Below are positions 36,964 to 45,844 of a stretch of DNA of 64,000 nt, one piece after another. Each line of letters opens with the position of its first letter. Within the stretch, counting starts at the first letter, position 1. The position numbers were made by a program, and so were the translations under genes. Below the pieces are notes generated by a model that made no database searches, was not told where the DNA came from, and saw only the letters and a program-made list of their open reading frames with translations. Source of the stretch: Roseobacter sp. HKCCD6576-2 (lineage in GTDB: Bacteria; Pseudomonadota; Alphaproteobacteria; Rhodobacterales; Rhodobacteraceae); contig NZ_WVNW01000001.1 in the NCBI RefSeq assembly GCF_013179285.1, positions 868,001 through 932,000 on the forward strand, read 5' to 3'.

Positions 36964-37070
36964 TTTAATTTTGTTTTGCATCCCGCGTCCAGTAGCCTAG
37001 TGTGGAAACATGAAGAGACGGTGCCGCCGGGAGGGCCTGGCGCCATCACATCATTTGGGAGGAATTCAAG

Positions 37071-38222
37071 ATGCATAATGCGCTGTTGAAGCGTATGGCT
37101 GCGGCTGTGCTGGCGGTCGGGATCGGCACCCCCGCGATTGCGGAAATGCCATCGACAATCGCGGTGACCACCTATTCCACAACCTCCGCCGGTTTCGCGC
37201 AGATGGTCGCGATCGGGGGCGTGTTGCAGTCAGAGCTGGGTGTCAATCTGCGGCCTATTCCCGGCGACAATGACATTTCGCGCCAAGCGCCGTTGCAACA
37301 AGGTGTGGCGCAGTTCAGCTCCACCGGGTTTGGCGTGTTTTACAGCCAGGAAGGCGTCTTCGAATTCGCCGATCGCGGCCAGTGGGGGCCGCAGCCTGTG
37401 CGCCTGGTCATGTCGAATGTCTCTGATGGCGGCATCGGCTTTGCCATCGACCCGGCGCTTGGCATCACCGACCCGTCCGAGATGGAAGGTGTCCGGGTCG
37501 CGCGCATTGTCGGTTCGCCTGCTCTGAACCTCTTGGTTGAAGCCTATCTGGCCTTTGGTGGGCTGACTTGGGACGATGTCGAAGTTGTTGAATTCCCTGG
37601 CTTTGGCGCCTGGCTTGATGGCTATGTGGCCGGGCAGGTCGATGCCGGGATCGCGGTCAGCGACAGTGGCACATCGGGGCGTCTTGCGGCCAGTAACCGG
37701 GGTATGGATTGGGTCCTCTTTCCAACCGACGACACCGAGGGCTGGGAGCGGATTACGGAGTTTGCCCCGTGGTTCTTCCCGAAAACGGTGACCGCTGGCA
37801 ACAATGTGCCGGAAGATGGTCTGCCCTTCGCGGTCTATCATTATCCGAACCTCGTCACCTATGCCGAGGCGGAAGAGCAGATGGTCTATGAGTTCACCCG
37901 CGCCATGGTGGAGTTCTTCCCACAATATGAGGATGCTGCACCGGGCGCCTATGGTTGGGCGGCGGAGCGTCAATCGCTGTCTTATGTCATGCCGTTCCAC
38001 GATGGGGCGATCCGCTATTGGCAAGAGGCTGGTATGTGGACCGACGCGGATCAGGCCAATCACGACGAACTTCTGCGGCGTCAGCAGGTTCTAGCGGATA
38101 CTTGGGCCGCGGTGATTGCCGAGGATCATGCCGATGACGGAGCCTTCGCGGCAGCTTGGCAAGCGGCGCGGTTCGAGGCACTGTCCGAGGCCGGGTTCAA
38201 CCCGTTCTTCGAAACCTGGTAA
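37071..38222 (+). CDS. TAXI-family TRAP transporter substrate-binding protein
   Basis: The periplasmic receptor (383 aa) of a tripartite TRAP transporter of the TAXI class. The signal peptide ends at about residue 24 (IGTPAIA). The mature part starts with an IAVTTYSTTSAGFAQ strand, which is the usual TAXI beginning. It also has the QGVAQFSSTGFGVFYSQEG segment and the WFFPKTVTAGNNVPEDG region found in receptors of fused-permease systems. The ligand is presumably a carboxylate destined for the CoA ligase encoded two genes downstream. GGAGG precedes the start. A gap of 21 bases leads to the permease gene. Confidence 0.92.
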   Translation: MHNALLKRMAAAVLAVGIGTPAIAEMPSTIAVTTYSTTSAGFAQMVAIGGVLQSELGVNLRPIPGDNDISRQAPLQQGVAQFSSTGFGVFYSQEGVFEFADRGQWGPQPVRLVMSNVSDGGIGFAIDPALGITDPSEMEGVRVARIVGSPALNLLVEAYLAFGGLTWDDVEVVEFPGFGAWLDGYVAGQVDAGIAVSDSGTSGRLAASNRGMDWVLFPTDDTEGWERITEFAPWFFPKTVTAGNNVPEDGLPFAVYHYPNLVTYAEAEEQMVYEFTRAMVEFFPQYEDAAPGAYGWAAERQSLSYVMPFHDGAIRYWQEAGMWTDADQANHDELLRRQQVLADTWAAVIAEDHADDGAFAAAWQAARFEALSEAGFNPFFETW

Positions 38223-38243
38223 CGCTTTACGGACGCATCAAAA

Positions 38244-40229
38244 ATGACCACCGCTGAGACTGACACGCGCCACGGAGCGCACCCGCAATGGGTCTCCGCT
38301 GTCGTAATCCTGGGCGCAGTCTTGGCGGTGGTTCTGACGATCCATCAGGTGTTTATCCTCGGGCGCGCCACCGGCGTGATGCTGCTGGAAAACGCCTATC
38401 TCTATTGGCTTCTGGCCTGTCTTCTGCCGCTGGCCTTCTTTGTCTTTCCTCTGACGATCAAAGGTCGCTGGATCTGGCCGCTAGACCTACTCATGGCGCT
38501 GGCCACTGCGGGGATCCTTGGCTATTTCGCCTGGAACGCCGAGACGATGGTGCGCCAGGCTTGGGAATATACGGCCCCTGAACCGGCCCGATGGGCTTCG
38601 CTTCTTTTGTGGTTCCTGGTGATGGAGGTCACGCGCCGCGCGGGTGGTTTGGCGATCCTGATTGTTGTCGGCGTTCTGTCTTTCTATCCGGTCTATGCCG
38701 CCTCAATGCCGGGCGTGTTTTCGGGCTTTGCGATGACGGTCGAGCAGACCGGCATGTATCACATCATGAGCACGCAGAGCATGCTGGGCTTGCCGATCAA
38801 GGCCTTTGCCTCGCTGGTCGTCGGGTTCCTGCTCTTCGGGGTTACGTTGCAATTCACCGGCGCTGGGCGGTTCTTTCTCGATATGTCATTCGCGCTTCTG
38901 GGCCATGTCCGGGGCGGCGCGGCAAAAGTCGCGGTGTTTGCCTCCGGTCTAATGGGCTCAATGTCGGGCTCGGTCACCTCGAATGTGTTGACCACTGGCA
39001 CGCTGACCATTCCGGCCATGACAAAATCCGGTTTCCCGAGGCTCTATGCGGCGGGGATTGAGGCGTGCGCGTCCACCGGCGGCACATTGATGCCGCCGAT
39101 CATGGGGGCCACGGCCTTTGTCATGGCGAATTTCCTCGGCATTTCCTATCTGGAGGTGGCAACGGCGGCGATCATCCCCTCGGTGCTGTATTTCTTCGGC
39201 CTCTTTATCGGTGCCGATGCATTCGCGGCGAAAGCCGAAATCAAGGGCTTGCCGCAGGAAGAACTCCCGAGCCTCCGCAAAGCGATGCGCGAGGGCTGGT
39301 ACTACATCGCCGTTTTCGCCTTTCTGATCTGGATGTTGATCGGCTTGGGCCGTGAAGCGGCGGCACCGTTCTATGCCACGGGTCTGTTGCTGGTCATCAA
39401 TCAGGTGTTTTCCAAGCGCGACCGGATGACATGGGACCGGTTCAAGTCCTATCTGCTGGCTGTTGGGCGGCTCCTGGTCGAGATCGCCGCGATCCTGGCC
39501 GGAATCGGCCTTGTGGTCGGCGCGCTGGTCGTGACCGGAATGATCGGCGGGCTGACCAATGCGCTGGTCCATATTGCGGGCGGCTCGGTCCTGGCGCTTC
39601 TGGTCATGGGCGCGTTGGCAAGCTTTATCCTGGGCATCGGCATGACGGTCACGGCGGCTTATGTGTTCTTGGCCGTTGTCCTCGCGCCATCGCTGATTCA
39701 GGCGGGCCTCAACCCGCTGGCGGTGCATATGTTCATCCTCTATTGGGGCATGCTGTCCTTCATCACGCCGCCGGTCGCCATCGGGGCCTTTGCCGCGGCC
39801 TCGGTTGCGCGGACCAGCCCGATGCGCACGGGGTTCAAGGCCGTGCAACTCGGCGCGATCATCTATTTCGTGCCGTTTTTCTTCGTCCTCAACCCGGCGC
39901 TCCTCTTGATCGGAACACCGCAGGAGATCATTTCCGTCACGGTGTCGGCGATCATCGGCGTCGCGGTTCTGGCCAACGGATTGCAGGGCTATATTTATGG
40001 CATCGGACCGGTGACACAGGGACCCATTGGATGGGTTGTGCGCGGCTTGATGATTATCGGCGGGCTGGCCTTCGCCGCGCCAGGCTTGCCGATGGCGGGT
40101 ATCGGGCCGCTGGTCACGTCTGCGATTGGTGCTGGCTTTGCGGTCTTGGCTCTGATCCTCGCCTGGATTACGCAAGACAAAGCGGCCCCGCCGCTTGTTG
40201 AAGGACAAACCGGACATGACGCACACTAA
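38244..40229 (+). CDS. TRAP transporter fused permease (DctQ-DctM type)
   Basis: A polytopic inner-membrane protein (661 aa) in which the small (DctQ-like) and large (DctM-like) TRAP permease parts are fused. This is the normal partner of TAXI receptors. About 16 or more hydrophobic segments are visible. The region FASGLMGSMSGSVTSNVLTT and the block GIEACASTGGTLMPPIMGA are the conserved DctM core that forms the substrate and Na+ site, and SFITPPVAIGAFAAASVA is the second repeat equivalent. The last helices form an extra C-terminal module. It overlaps the start of the downstream CoA ligase gene by 14 bases. Confidence 0.92.
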   Translation: MTTAETDTRHGAHPQWVSAVVILGAVLAVVLTIHQVFILGRATGVMLLENAYLYWLLACLLPLAFFVFPLTIKGRWIWPLDLLMALATAGILGYFAWNAETMVRQAWEYTAPEPARWASLLLWFLVMEVTRRAGGLAILIVVGVLSFYPVYAASMPGVFSGFAMTVEQTGMYHIMSTQSMLGLPIKAFASLVVGFLLFGVTLQFTGAGRFFLDMSFALLGHVRGGAAKVAVFASGLMGSMSGSVTSNVLTTGTLTIPAMTKSGFPRLYAAGIEACASTGGTLMPPIMGATAFVMANFLGISYLEVATAAIIPSVLYFFGLFIGADAFAAKAEIKGLPQEELPSLRKAMREGWYYIAVFAFLIWMLIGLGREAAAPFYATGLLLVINQVFSKRDRMTWDRFKSYLLAVGRLLVEIAAILAGIGLVVGALVVTGMIGGLTNALVHIAGGSVLALLVMGALASFILGIGMTVTAAYVFLAVVLAPSLIQAGLNPLAVHMFILYWGMLSFITPPVAIGAFAAASVARTSPMRTGFKAVQLGAIIYFVPFFFVLNPALLLIGTPQEIISVTVSAIIGVAVLANGLQGYIYGIGPVTQGPIGWVVRGLMIIGGLAFAAPGLPMAGIGPLVTSAIGAGFAVLALILAWITQDKAAPPLVEGQTGHDAH

Positions 40230-41766
40230 GCCGTTTTCGGCTTCTGACGACCCAGAGACGCAGGCGTTTCTGGACACGCTGCCGCGCAAACTCCATGAAG
40301 CTCCGCTCAGATGGGCGGCGGACACACCCGATGGGATTGCAATCTCCGATCCAACGCGGCGGCTAACTTATGCTGAATTGGGCGCGGCGATCTCGGCGGC
40401 GGCTGCCCGGCTGGTGGCGCACGGTGTTCGCCCGGGTGACCGGGTTGCGGTGATCAATGAAAATGGCGTGACCTCCGCCGTGTTGATCTATGCGGTCAGC
40501 GCGGCAGGGGCCATCGCCTCACCGATCAATGCTCGTGTCTCGCCGCGTGAAGTGGCGGTGATGCTGGGCCATCTTGTGCCACGCTGCATTCTCTACGCCA
40601 CCGATAGCGCCGCCGCCGCGACCCATGCCGAAGAGGCCGGCGCCGTGCCCGAGACCGATCCCGTAATCGGCCAATTTGCCATCGGCGCGTTGAATGACGA
40701 GGCGGTGCCGGAGACGGGTGATCTGCCCGCCGTGATTATGTTTACCTCCGGCACCACGGGGCGGCCGAAAGGAGTCGTACTCGGCCATCAGGCGATCCTC
40801 TATCAAGGGGCCAGTCAGGTGGTTAGCCGCAATATTTCAACCGAAGATACGCTCTATATCGTCGCGCCGATCAGCCATGCCATCGGTCTTGGGTCGAACC
40901 TGATCACCGCGGCGATTGGCGGGGCCGAGGCGATGCTGGCACCGCGTTTTTCACCGGAGGCATTGGCCCATGCAATTGCCGAAGATCGGATCAGCTTTAT
41001 GGTCGCGGTGCCGCAGATTTACGCCAAACTGCTCGATTATGCCGACGCCCATGGCATCGACCTGAGCCAGACAACCCGGTTGCGCTTTACCGGCACGGGC
41101 GGATCGCCGGTCGACCTAAGCCTGATGCAGCGGATGAAGAGTATATTCGGCCTGCCATTTCGCAATGGCTATGGCTGTACCGAGATGACGCCGATTGCCC
41201 GCGTGCCGGATGGGGTGGAAGCCTCAGGTGACGCCATTGGCATCGCCTCGCCGGGCTGTGAGGTGAAAGTGGTGCGCGCCGATGGGTCCGAAGCCGCCGA
41301 TGATGAGGTGGGGGAGCTTTGGGCGCGGGGGCCGTCGCGCATGGATGGCTATTACAAGGACCCCGAGGCGACGGCGGCGACGATCACGCCGGATGGCTGG
41401 CTCAGAACCGGTGATATGGCGCGGCGTGATGCGGAGGGAAGCTTCTACATCGTTGGGCGCGGCAAGGAGCTGATCATCCGCTCTGGTTTCAATGTCTATC
41501 CCGTTGAGGTTGAGGGCGTCTTGAATGCGTTTCCAGGCGTGATGCAATCAGCGGTGGTCGGCCGAAAAGTGCCCGGAGATGAAGAGGTCGTTGGCTATGT
41601 CCAGGCCGCAGCCGGTGTGACGCTTGATCTCGACGCGCTGCGGCAGCATTGCCGCGAGAACCTCTCGGGCTACAAGGTGCCGACAGAGCTTATCCAAGAA
41701 GACTTGCCCATCGGACCCACCGGCAAAATCCTGAAAAGTGCGCTCGCGGCGCGGTTTGCGTCCTAG
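40216..41766 (+). CDS. Acyl-CoA synthetase (AMP-forming, class I)
   Basis: An adenylate-forming ligase (516 aa). The phosphate loop MFTSGTTGRPKGVVLGHQ, the NGYGCTEMTP motif, the hinge Asp region LRTGDMARRDAEGSFYIVGRGKELI and the C-terminal Lys motif PIGPTGKILKSAL are all intact. Start at MTHTKPFS (40216), inside the 3' end of the permease gene, so import and activation are translationally coupled. This is good evidence that the TAXI-TRAP substrate is a carboxylic acid and that this enzyme makes its CoA thioester. The stop shares the palindrome CTAG with the stop of the convergent PaaH-like gene. Confidence 0.92.
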   Translation: MTHTKPFSASDDPETQAFLDTLPRKLHEAPLRWAADTPDGIAISDPTRRLTYAELGAAISAAAARLVAHGVRPGDRVAVINENGVTSAVLIYAVSAAGAIASPINARVSPREVAVMLGHLVPRCILYATDSAAAATHAEEAGAVPETDPVIGQFAIGALNDEAVPETGDLPAVIMFTSGTTGRPKGVVLGHQAILYQGASQVVSRNISTEDTLYIVAPISHAIGLGSNLITAAIGGAEAMLAPRFSPEALAHAIAEDRISFMVAVPQIYAKLLDYADAHGIDLSQTTRLRFTGTGGSPVDLSLMQRMKSIFGLPFRNGYGCTEMTPIARVPDGVEASGDAIGIASPGCEVKVVRADGSEAADDEVGELWARGPSRMDGYYKDPEATAATITPDGWLRTGDMARRDAEGSFYIVGRGKELIIRSGFNVYPVEVEGVLNAFPGVMQSAVVGRKVPGDEEVVGYVQAAAGVTLDLDALRQHCRENLSGYKVPTELIQEDLPIGPTGKILKSALAARFAS

Positions 41767-43268
41767 CCCTCTGGCGTCAGCAGGCTGACCTCAAGGGCCG
41801 CGCGCCGTTTCAGCCATAGGCTGGGGCGGTAGCGTGGATCGCCCGTAGTCTCTTGCAGCGCAGTGAGGATCGTCATGATCCGGGCCGGTCCAAGCCGATC
41901 CCCAAGCGCCAGGGGGCCGATCCGATAGCCGAGGCCCAACATGGTCGCGCGGTCGATATCTTCCGGCGTCGCGATCCGGGCTTGGGCGATCTCGCAAGCG
42001 ATATTGGTGATCGTGGCAACCATGCGTTGGGCGATAAATCCGGGGCTGTCATGGATCACGGTCACACCCTTGCCGCCCCGGGCCAGGGCGGCAAAGGCGG
42101 CGTCACGCATCTCGGGCCGGGTGACCGGCGTCGTCATCACCGTGCGCCGCCCGGCGAGGCCGAAAAGCGGATCGACCGCGACGACGAGAGTCGGGTCGAG
42201 GTCCAAATCCAGGGCCGTGCTGGTCGCGTCCCTTCCAAGCGGAGAGACCAGTAAAAGCGCCTCGGGTGCAGGACTGTCGCAAGGCGTTACACCTGCGTCG
42301 AGCAAGGTCTGCGCAAGCTCCGCCGCGCCGTCGCCGGGCGCCACATAGATCGGTGGGAGTGGGATATCGGGGGCGTCGACCGGCGTGGGCCGGATGATCT
42401 TGCCCGCATCATAGCAATAGAAGCCCTCGCCGGTTTTCCGGCCCAAAAGGCCCGCCGCGACGCGCAAGGGTGGCGTGGGCGAGGGCCGAAAACGGGGCTC
42501 TTGCCAGAACTGTTCGTAAATCGACTGCATCACCGGGAAGGACACATCGAGCCCCGTCAGATCCAGAAGCTCAAACGGCCCCATCCGGAACCCCGCCGCC
42601 TCGCGCATCACATCGTCAATCTGATGCGGTGTGGCGACACCTTCCTGCAGCAGGCGGAGCCCTTCGGTGTAAAGCCCGCGCCCGGCATGGTTGACCAGAA
42701 ACCCGGGGCTGTCTGTGGCCGTGACCGGCGTATGTCCGATCCCGTCGATCAGGGTAGTCATCTCGGCCACGAGATCGGGCCTTGTGCGTAGGCCAGGGAT
42801 CACCTCAACCAGCTTCATCAACGGCACAGGGTTGAAGAAATGCAGACCGACCACACGCTCGGACCCCGGCACCGGCGCGGCAATCCGTGTGACGGCGAGC
42901 GACGATGTGTTGGTGGCCAGGATCGCATCATTGCGGAGGATGTCGGCAAGCTTGGTGAACAGGGCCTGTTTCGGCTCCAACGCCTCGACAATCGCCTCAA
43001 TCACTACATCGCATGGTACAAAACCGTTCAGGCTGTCAACTGGCTCCAGCCGTGCGATGGCCGCATCCGCCTCGGCTTGGGTTATCCGATCTTTCGCGAC
43101 CGCGCGGGTCAACATATCGCCGATGAAGGTGCAGGCGGCCTCAAGCGCGGGCGTGGAGGTGTCGTGGAACAGAACGCGATGCCCGGCTTGAACAAATACC
43201 TGTGCGATGCCGCGCCCCATCGTGCCAGCGCCGATTACGCCGATGACAGGCTTCGTCGCGGCACTCAT
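41763..43268 (-). CDS. 3-hydroxyacyl-CoA dehydrogenase, PaaH-like with two C-terminal domains
   Basis: An NAD-dependent dehydrogenase (501 aa) that oxidises 3-hydroxyacyl-CoA to 3-ketoacyl-CoA. It has the Rossmann motif VIGAGTMGRGIAQVF, the catalytic His in GLHFFNPVPLMKLVE and the Asn of ATNTSS. A first C-terminal helical domain carries SPGFLVNHAGRGLY, and a second one near the end carries the related SPGFIAQRMVATI, as in the PaaH/PaaC enzymes of phenylacetate breakdown. It is the last gene of the long minus-strand operon, coupled to the DUF35 gene by an ATGA overlap. Confidence 0.92.
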   Translation of the reverse strand: MSAATKPVIGVIGAGTMGRGIAQVFVQAGHRVLFHDTSTPALEAACTFIGDMLTRAVAKDRITQAEADAAIARLEPVDSLNGFVPCDVVIEAIVEALEPKQALFTKLADILRNDAILATNTSSLAVTRIAAPVPGSERVVGLHFFNPVPLMKLVEVIPGLRTRPDLVAEMTTLIDGIGHTPVTATDSPGFLVNHAGRGLYTEGLRLLQEGVATPHQIDDVMREAAGFRMGPFELLDLTGLDVSFPVMQSIYEQFWQEPRFRPSPTPPLRVAAGLLGRKTGEGFYCYDAGKIIRPTPVDAPDIPLPPIYVAPGDGAAELAQTLLDAGVTPCDSPAPEALLLVSPLGRDATSTALDLDLDPTLVVAVDPLFGLAGRRTVMTTPVTRPEMRDAAFAALARGGKGVTVIHDSPGFIAQRMVATITNIACEIAQARIATPEDIDRATMLGLGYRIGPLALGDRLGPARIMTILTALQETTGDPRYRPSLWLKRRAALEVSLLTPEG

Positions 43269-43687
43269 GTGGGGGTGGCCGGGGCGAATTTGACCCCGTA
43301 ACGGACAATGCCCTCCTGGTCATAGAGCCGCCGCACGGTCGCGTTGACCGGGTCGCCAATGGCCAGCGTATCGGGATCTGCCCCGACGATTTGGCCAATG
43401 ATCCGGGGGCCGTCAGTCATCTCGATCACGCCGACCACGATGGTCCCGGTCATGGTTTGTTGGTCATCGAACTCCGCCGGTGCGCCGCCGCGGGCGATGA
43501 CGGTGAAACTATAGATGGTCCCGGTCTCGGCCAACGTCTCGGGTTCGAAATCCTGCGCGTCGGAGGTGATGCCGACCGTGCGCGGCGGATAGACCAACTC
43601 GTCGGTTGAGGGAGAGCGCCCGCCTTCAAGCCGCAACCGTGCATTGATGGAGGCCGCATAGAGCGGCAGGGAGATATAGGAACTCAT
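43265..43687 (-). CDS. DUF35 OB-fold protein lacking the zinc ribbon cysteines
   Basis: A DUF35-type acyl-CoA-associated protein (140 aa). The PPR element (LVYPPRTVGI) that follows the rubredoxin-like zinc ribbon is present, and the OB-fold C-terminal half is clear (GTIYSFTVIARGG, DGPRIIGQIVG, VRYGVKFAP). The protein has no cysteine at all: the four zinc ligands expected around the PPR element are gone. DUF35 partners hold thiolases or HMG-CoA synthases together and bind the CoA handle. Here it directly follows an HMG-CoA-synthase-like gene and the thiolase gene, both junctions on its flanks being ATGA overlaps. It probably forms a complex with them. Confidence 0.85.
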   Translation of the reverse strand: MSSYISLPLYAASINARLRLEGGRSPSTDELVYPPRTVGITSDAQDFEPETLAETGTIYSFTVIARGGAPAEFDDQQTMTGTIVVGVIEMTDGPRIIGQIVGADPDTLAIGDPVNATVRRLYDQEGIVRYGVKFAPATPT

Positions 43688-44658
43688 AGCGTGTCTCCAA
43701 AGCGGCTGCTCAGCATCCGGCGGTGCTTCAGATAGGCAACATAATCAATCTCTTGACCGCTTTCGGCTTGGGCCGCGACCGGGCGGCTGGTCGGGCGAGG
43801 GCGATCGACGGTGAGTTTGAGCGCCGCCACACCCGCGCCGAGGGCGACGGCGGTGATTGTCGCCCCGGCCTGCGCCTGATCCAGACGGTCGGTGAGCGCG
43901 AGAGGCGCCGAGGCCGCACCCGCATCGCCAAGGATTGGCCAAAGCCGGTCGCTCTCGGCTCCCGCGGCGGTCTCGAGCCTCTTCGCGGCCCGAGGCGATA
44001 GACCTGTCGCCAGGTGATCGGCGGTGAGGTCAAAGCGACTGGCCAAGAGATCGGCGGCTTTTCGGTCGTCTTGGGTGCGCAATTCCAGGTCCTGCAAAAG
44101 GGGTGATCCTGCCCGCCGGAACCGTGCACCAAAGCTTTCATGGCTGATCGTCATCGAGGGGCCAAGCGTTGCGATGCCGGGGCCCGACCCAAGCACAAAC
44201 GCAGCGGCCCCCGCGCCAAGGGCTTGTTCCAGCGGCGTGTCGGGCGCGGCGGCAGGTGCATCGGTGGCGATGGCCAGCACGACCTGGCCTTCGGGCAGGC
44301 GCTCGGCTTCCATACCTGCAAGACGCAACGCTTGCAGACCGGCTTGCGGCGAGCCGCGCAGTTCATAAACGGCGGCGGGGGCACCGGTCAGTCCGGTCAA
44401 GATCGTCGCGGAGGACGGTTTTTCTTCATAGGGCAGGGTGGTCGCCCCGACATAGACGGCCGCGATGTCTGGGTCGCCAGCGACTGCCAGCGCTCGCCGC
44501 GCGGCGGCGATGGCGAGCGTCACCGGGTCTTCATCATAGGCGCAGACCGTTTTGCGTTTCAGCCCCGAGGCCGCGCAAGACCCCCAGGCCGCGACATAGG
44601 CCGAAGCCGACAGGCGCAGAGTCGGAAGTTCGGCTGCATAGGCAAGAATGCTGGTCAT
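43684..44658 (-). CDS. HMG-CoA synthase-like (thiolase-fold) protein without catalytic Cys
   Basis: A thiolase-superfamily protein (324 aa). Its front part (LKRKTVCAYDEDPVTLAIAA) matches the conserved DEDP block of HMG-CoA synthases, and LPYEEKPSSATILTGLTG matches the following loop. Where those enzymes carry the nucleophile (as in EFACKAGTAAL), this protein has ELRGSPQAGLQAL, so the Cys position is Pro. The later His-containing segment is also replaced (LATGLSPRAAKRL). It is therefore probably not an HMG-CoA synthase but a non-catalytic or repurposed subunit. The start at 44658 is set by GGAGAC upstream. It lies 13 bases after the thiolase gene and overlaps the DUF35 gene by ATGA. Confidence 0.75.
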   Translation of the reverse strand: MTSILAYAAELPTLRLSASAYVAAWGSCAASGLKRKTVCAYDEDPVTLAIAAARRALAVAGDPDIAAVYVGATTLPYEEKPSSATILTGLTGAPAAVYELRGSPQAGLQALRLAGMEAERLPEGQVVLAIATDAPAAAPDTPLEQALGAGAAAFVLGSGPGIATLGPSMTISHESFGARFRRAGSPLLQDLELRTQDDRKAADLLASRFDLTADHLATGLSPRAAKRLETAAGAESDRLWPILGDAGAASAPLALTDRLDQAQAGATITAVALGAGVAALKLTVDRPRPTSRPVAAQAESGQEIDYVAYLKHRRMLSSRFGDTL

Positions 44659-44671
44659 ATCTGCGTCTCCC

Positions 44672-45844
44672 TCATGCCGCGCCAAGGATGGTCACCGCGA
44701 CCACGCCGCCGGAGCCGCCCACATTATGCGCCAATCCCACGCTTGGATTGGGCAATTGTCGCCCCTCGCCCTGGGCGGTGCCGCGCAATTGGTGGAACAG
44801 TTCATAGATTTGCCCGGTGCCGGTGGAGCCAATCGGGTGTCCTTTGCCGATCAGCCCGCCGGAGACATTCACGGGCAAGCGGCCATCGGCGGCGGTTGTC
44901 CCATCGCTGATCATGCGCCCGGCATCCGCCGTCTCGCAAAAGCCGAGATCGCCATAGGAGAGAATCTCGCCGATGGTGAAACAGTCATGCACCTCGGCCA
45001 GGCTGATCTGATCAGGCCCAAGCCCCGCCATATCATAGGCCTGCTTGGCGGCACGGCGGGCGGCGGCCAGTTCGGTCATTGTCGGGCGGTCATGAACGGC
45101 GACATAATCGGTGCCGCCGCCGACGCCCAAGACTTTTACTGGCCTATCCGTATATTGCTGCGCGATGTCATCGCGCGCGACGATAATCATCGAGGCGCCA
45201 TCGGTGATACCGCAGGCGTCCGAGAGGGTGAACGGATCGGCCAACATCGGGGCGCCAAGCGCCTTTTCCAGGTCGAGCGCGCGACGGAATTGGGCTTTCG
45301 GGTTGGCGATGGCGTTCTGGCGGTTTTTCACCGCAACACCGGTGATCTGCGCTTTGGTGGTCCCGTGTTCAAACATGTGCCGCCGGGCCATCATTGCATA
45401 GATGCCGGGGAAGTTCGTGCCCGCCAGTCGTTCCCATTCCACATCACCAGACACGCCAAGCCAAGAGCGGTTCCGCTCGCGCGGTAGGTCCGACATCTTC
45501 TCTATCCCACCGGCCATCGCGATCTGCGCCTGACCGCTGGCCACCGCCATCACGGCGGCGCGAAACGCGAAACCGGCGGAGGCGCAGGCGTTTTCCACAT
45601 GGGTTGCGGGCGGGCCCACCAGACCGGCGGCCTCCATCATCAGAGGGGCAAAGTTGCCGAGTTGCGACCCGCCGGTGCCGAGCGTGCCGATGAAGGCTTC
45701 GTCGATGGCAGAGGGTTCCAAGCTGCGGTCGAGCGTGTCGAAGCAGGAGATGCGCGCGTCATAGAACAGCTCTTTCAACGTGCGATCCGGGAACAGGCCA
45801 TAGCTGCTCTGCCCCGCCGCGATGATCGAGACGCCTGTGCTCAT
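44672..45844 (-). CDS. Thiolase, SCP-x/archaeal acetoacetyl-CoA thiolase type
   Basis: A thiolase (390 aa) of the SCP-x-like branch, the branch that pairs with DUF35 proteins. The nucleophilic Cys is in VENACASAG (about residue 87), the first His in EVHDCFTIGE and the second in KGHPIGSTG; the end HNVGGSGG is typical of this branch. It should cleave a 3-ketoacyl-CoA, or run a Claisen or retro-aldol step in complex with partners. It is coupled to the LplA-like gene by an ATGA overlap and is followed by the HMG-CoA-synthase-like and DUF35 genes. This gives the thiolase, HMGS-like, DUF35 order known from archaea. Confidence 0.9.
   Translation of the reverse strand: MSTGVSIIAAGQSSYGLFPDRTLKELFYDARISCFDTLDRSLEPSAIDEAFIGTLGTGGSQLGNFAPLMMEAAGLVGPPATHVENACASAGFAFRAAVMAVASGQAQIAMAGGIEKMSDLPRERNRSWLGVSGDVEWERLAGTNFPGIYAMMARRHMFEHGTTKAQITGVAVKNRQNAIANPKAQFRRALDLEKALGAPMLADPFTLSDACGITDGASMIIVARDDIAQQYTDRPVKVLGVGGGTDYVAVHDRPTMTELAAARRAAKQAYDMAGLGPDQISLAEVHDCFTIGEILSYGDLGFCETADAGRMISDGTTAADGRLPVNVSGGLIGKGHPIGSTGTGQIYELFHQLRGTAQGEGRQLPNPSVGLAHNVGGSGGVVAVTILGAA

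Noticed and set aside
38958-40325. A 455-codon minus-strand frame.
   Set aside because: It is antisense to the TRAP permease gene; the charged composition reflects the complement of codons for hydrophobic residues.
43684-44658. A functional HMG-CoA synthase for a mevalonate pathway.
   Set aside because: The catalytic Cys position is Pro and the later His is missing; there is also no HMG-CoA reductase nearby.
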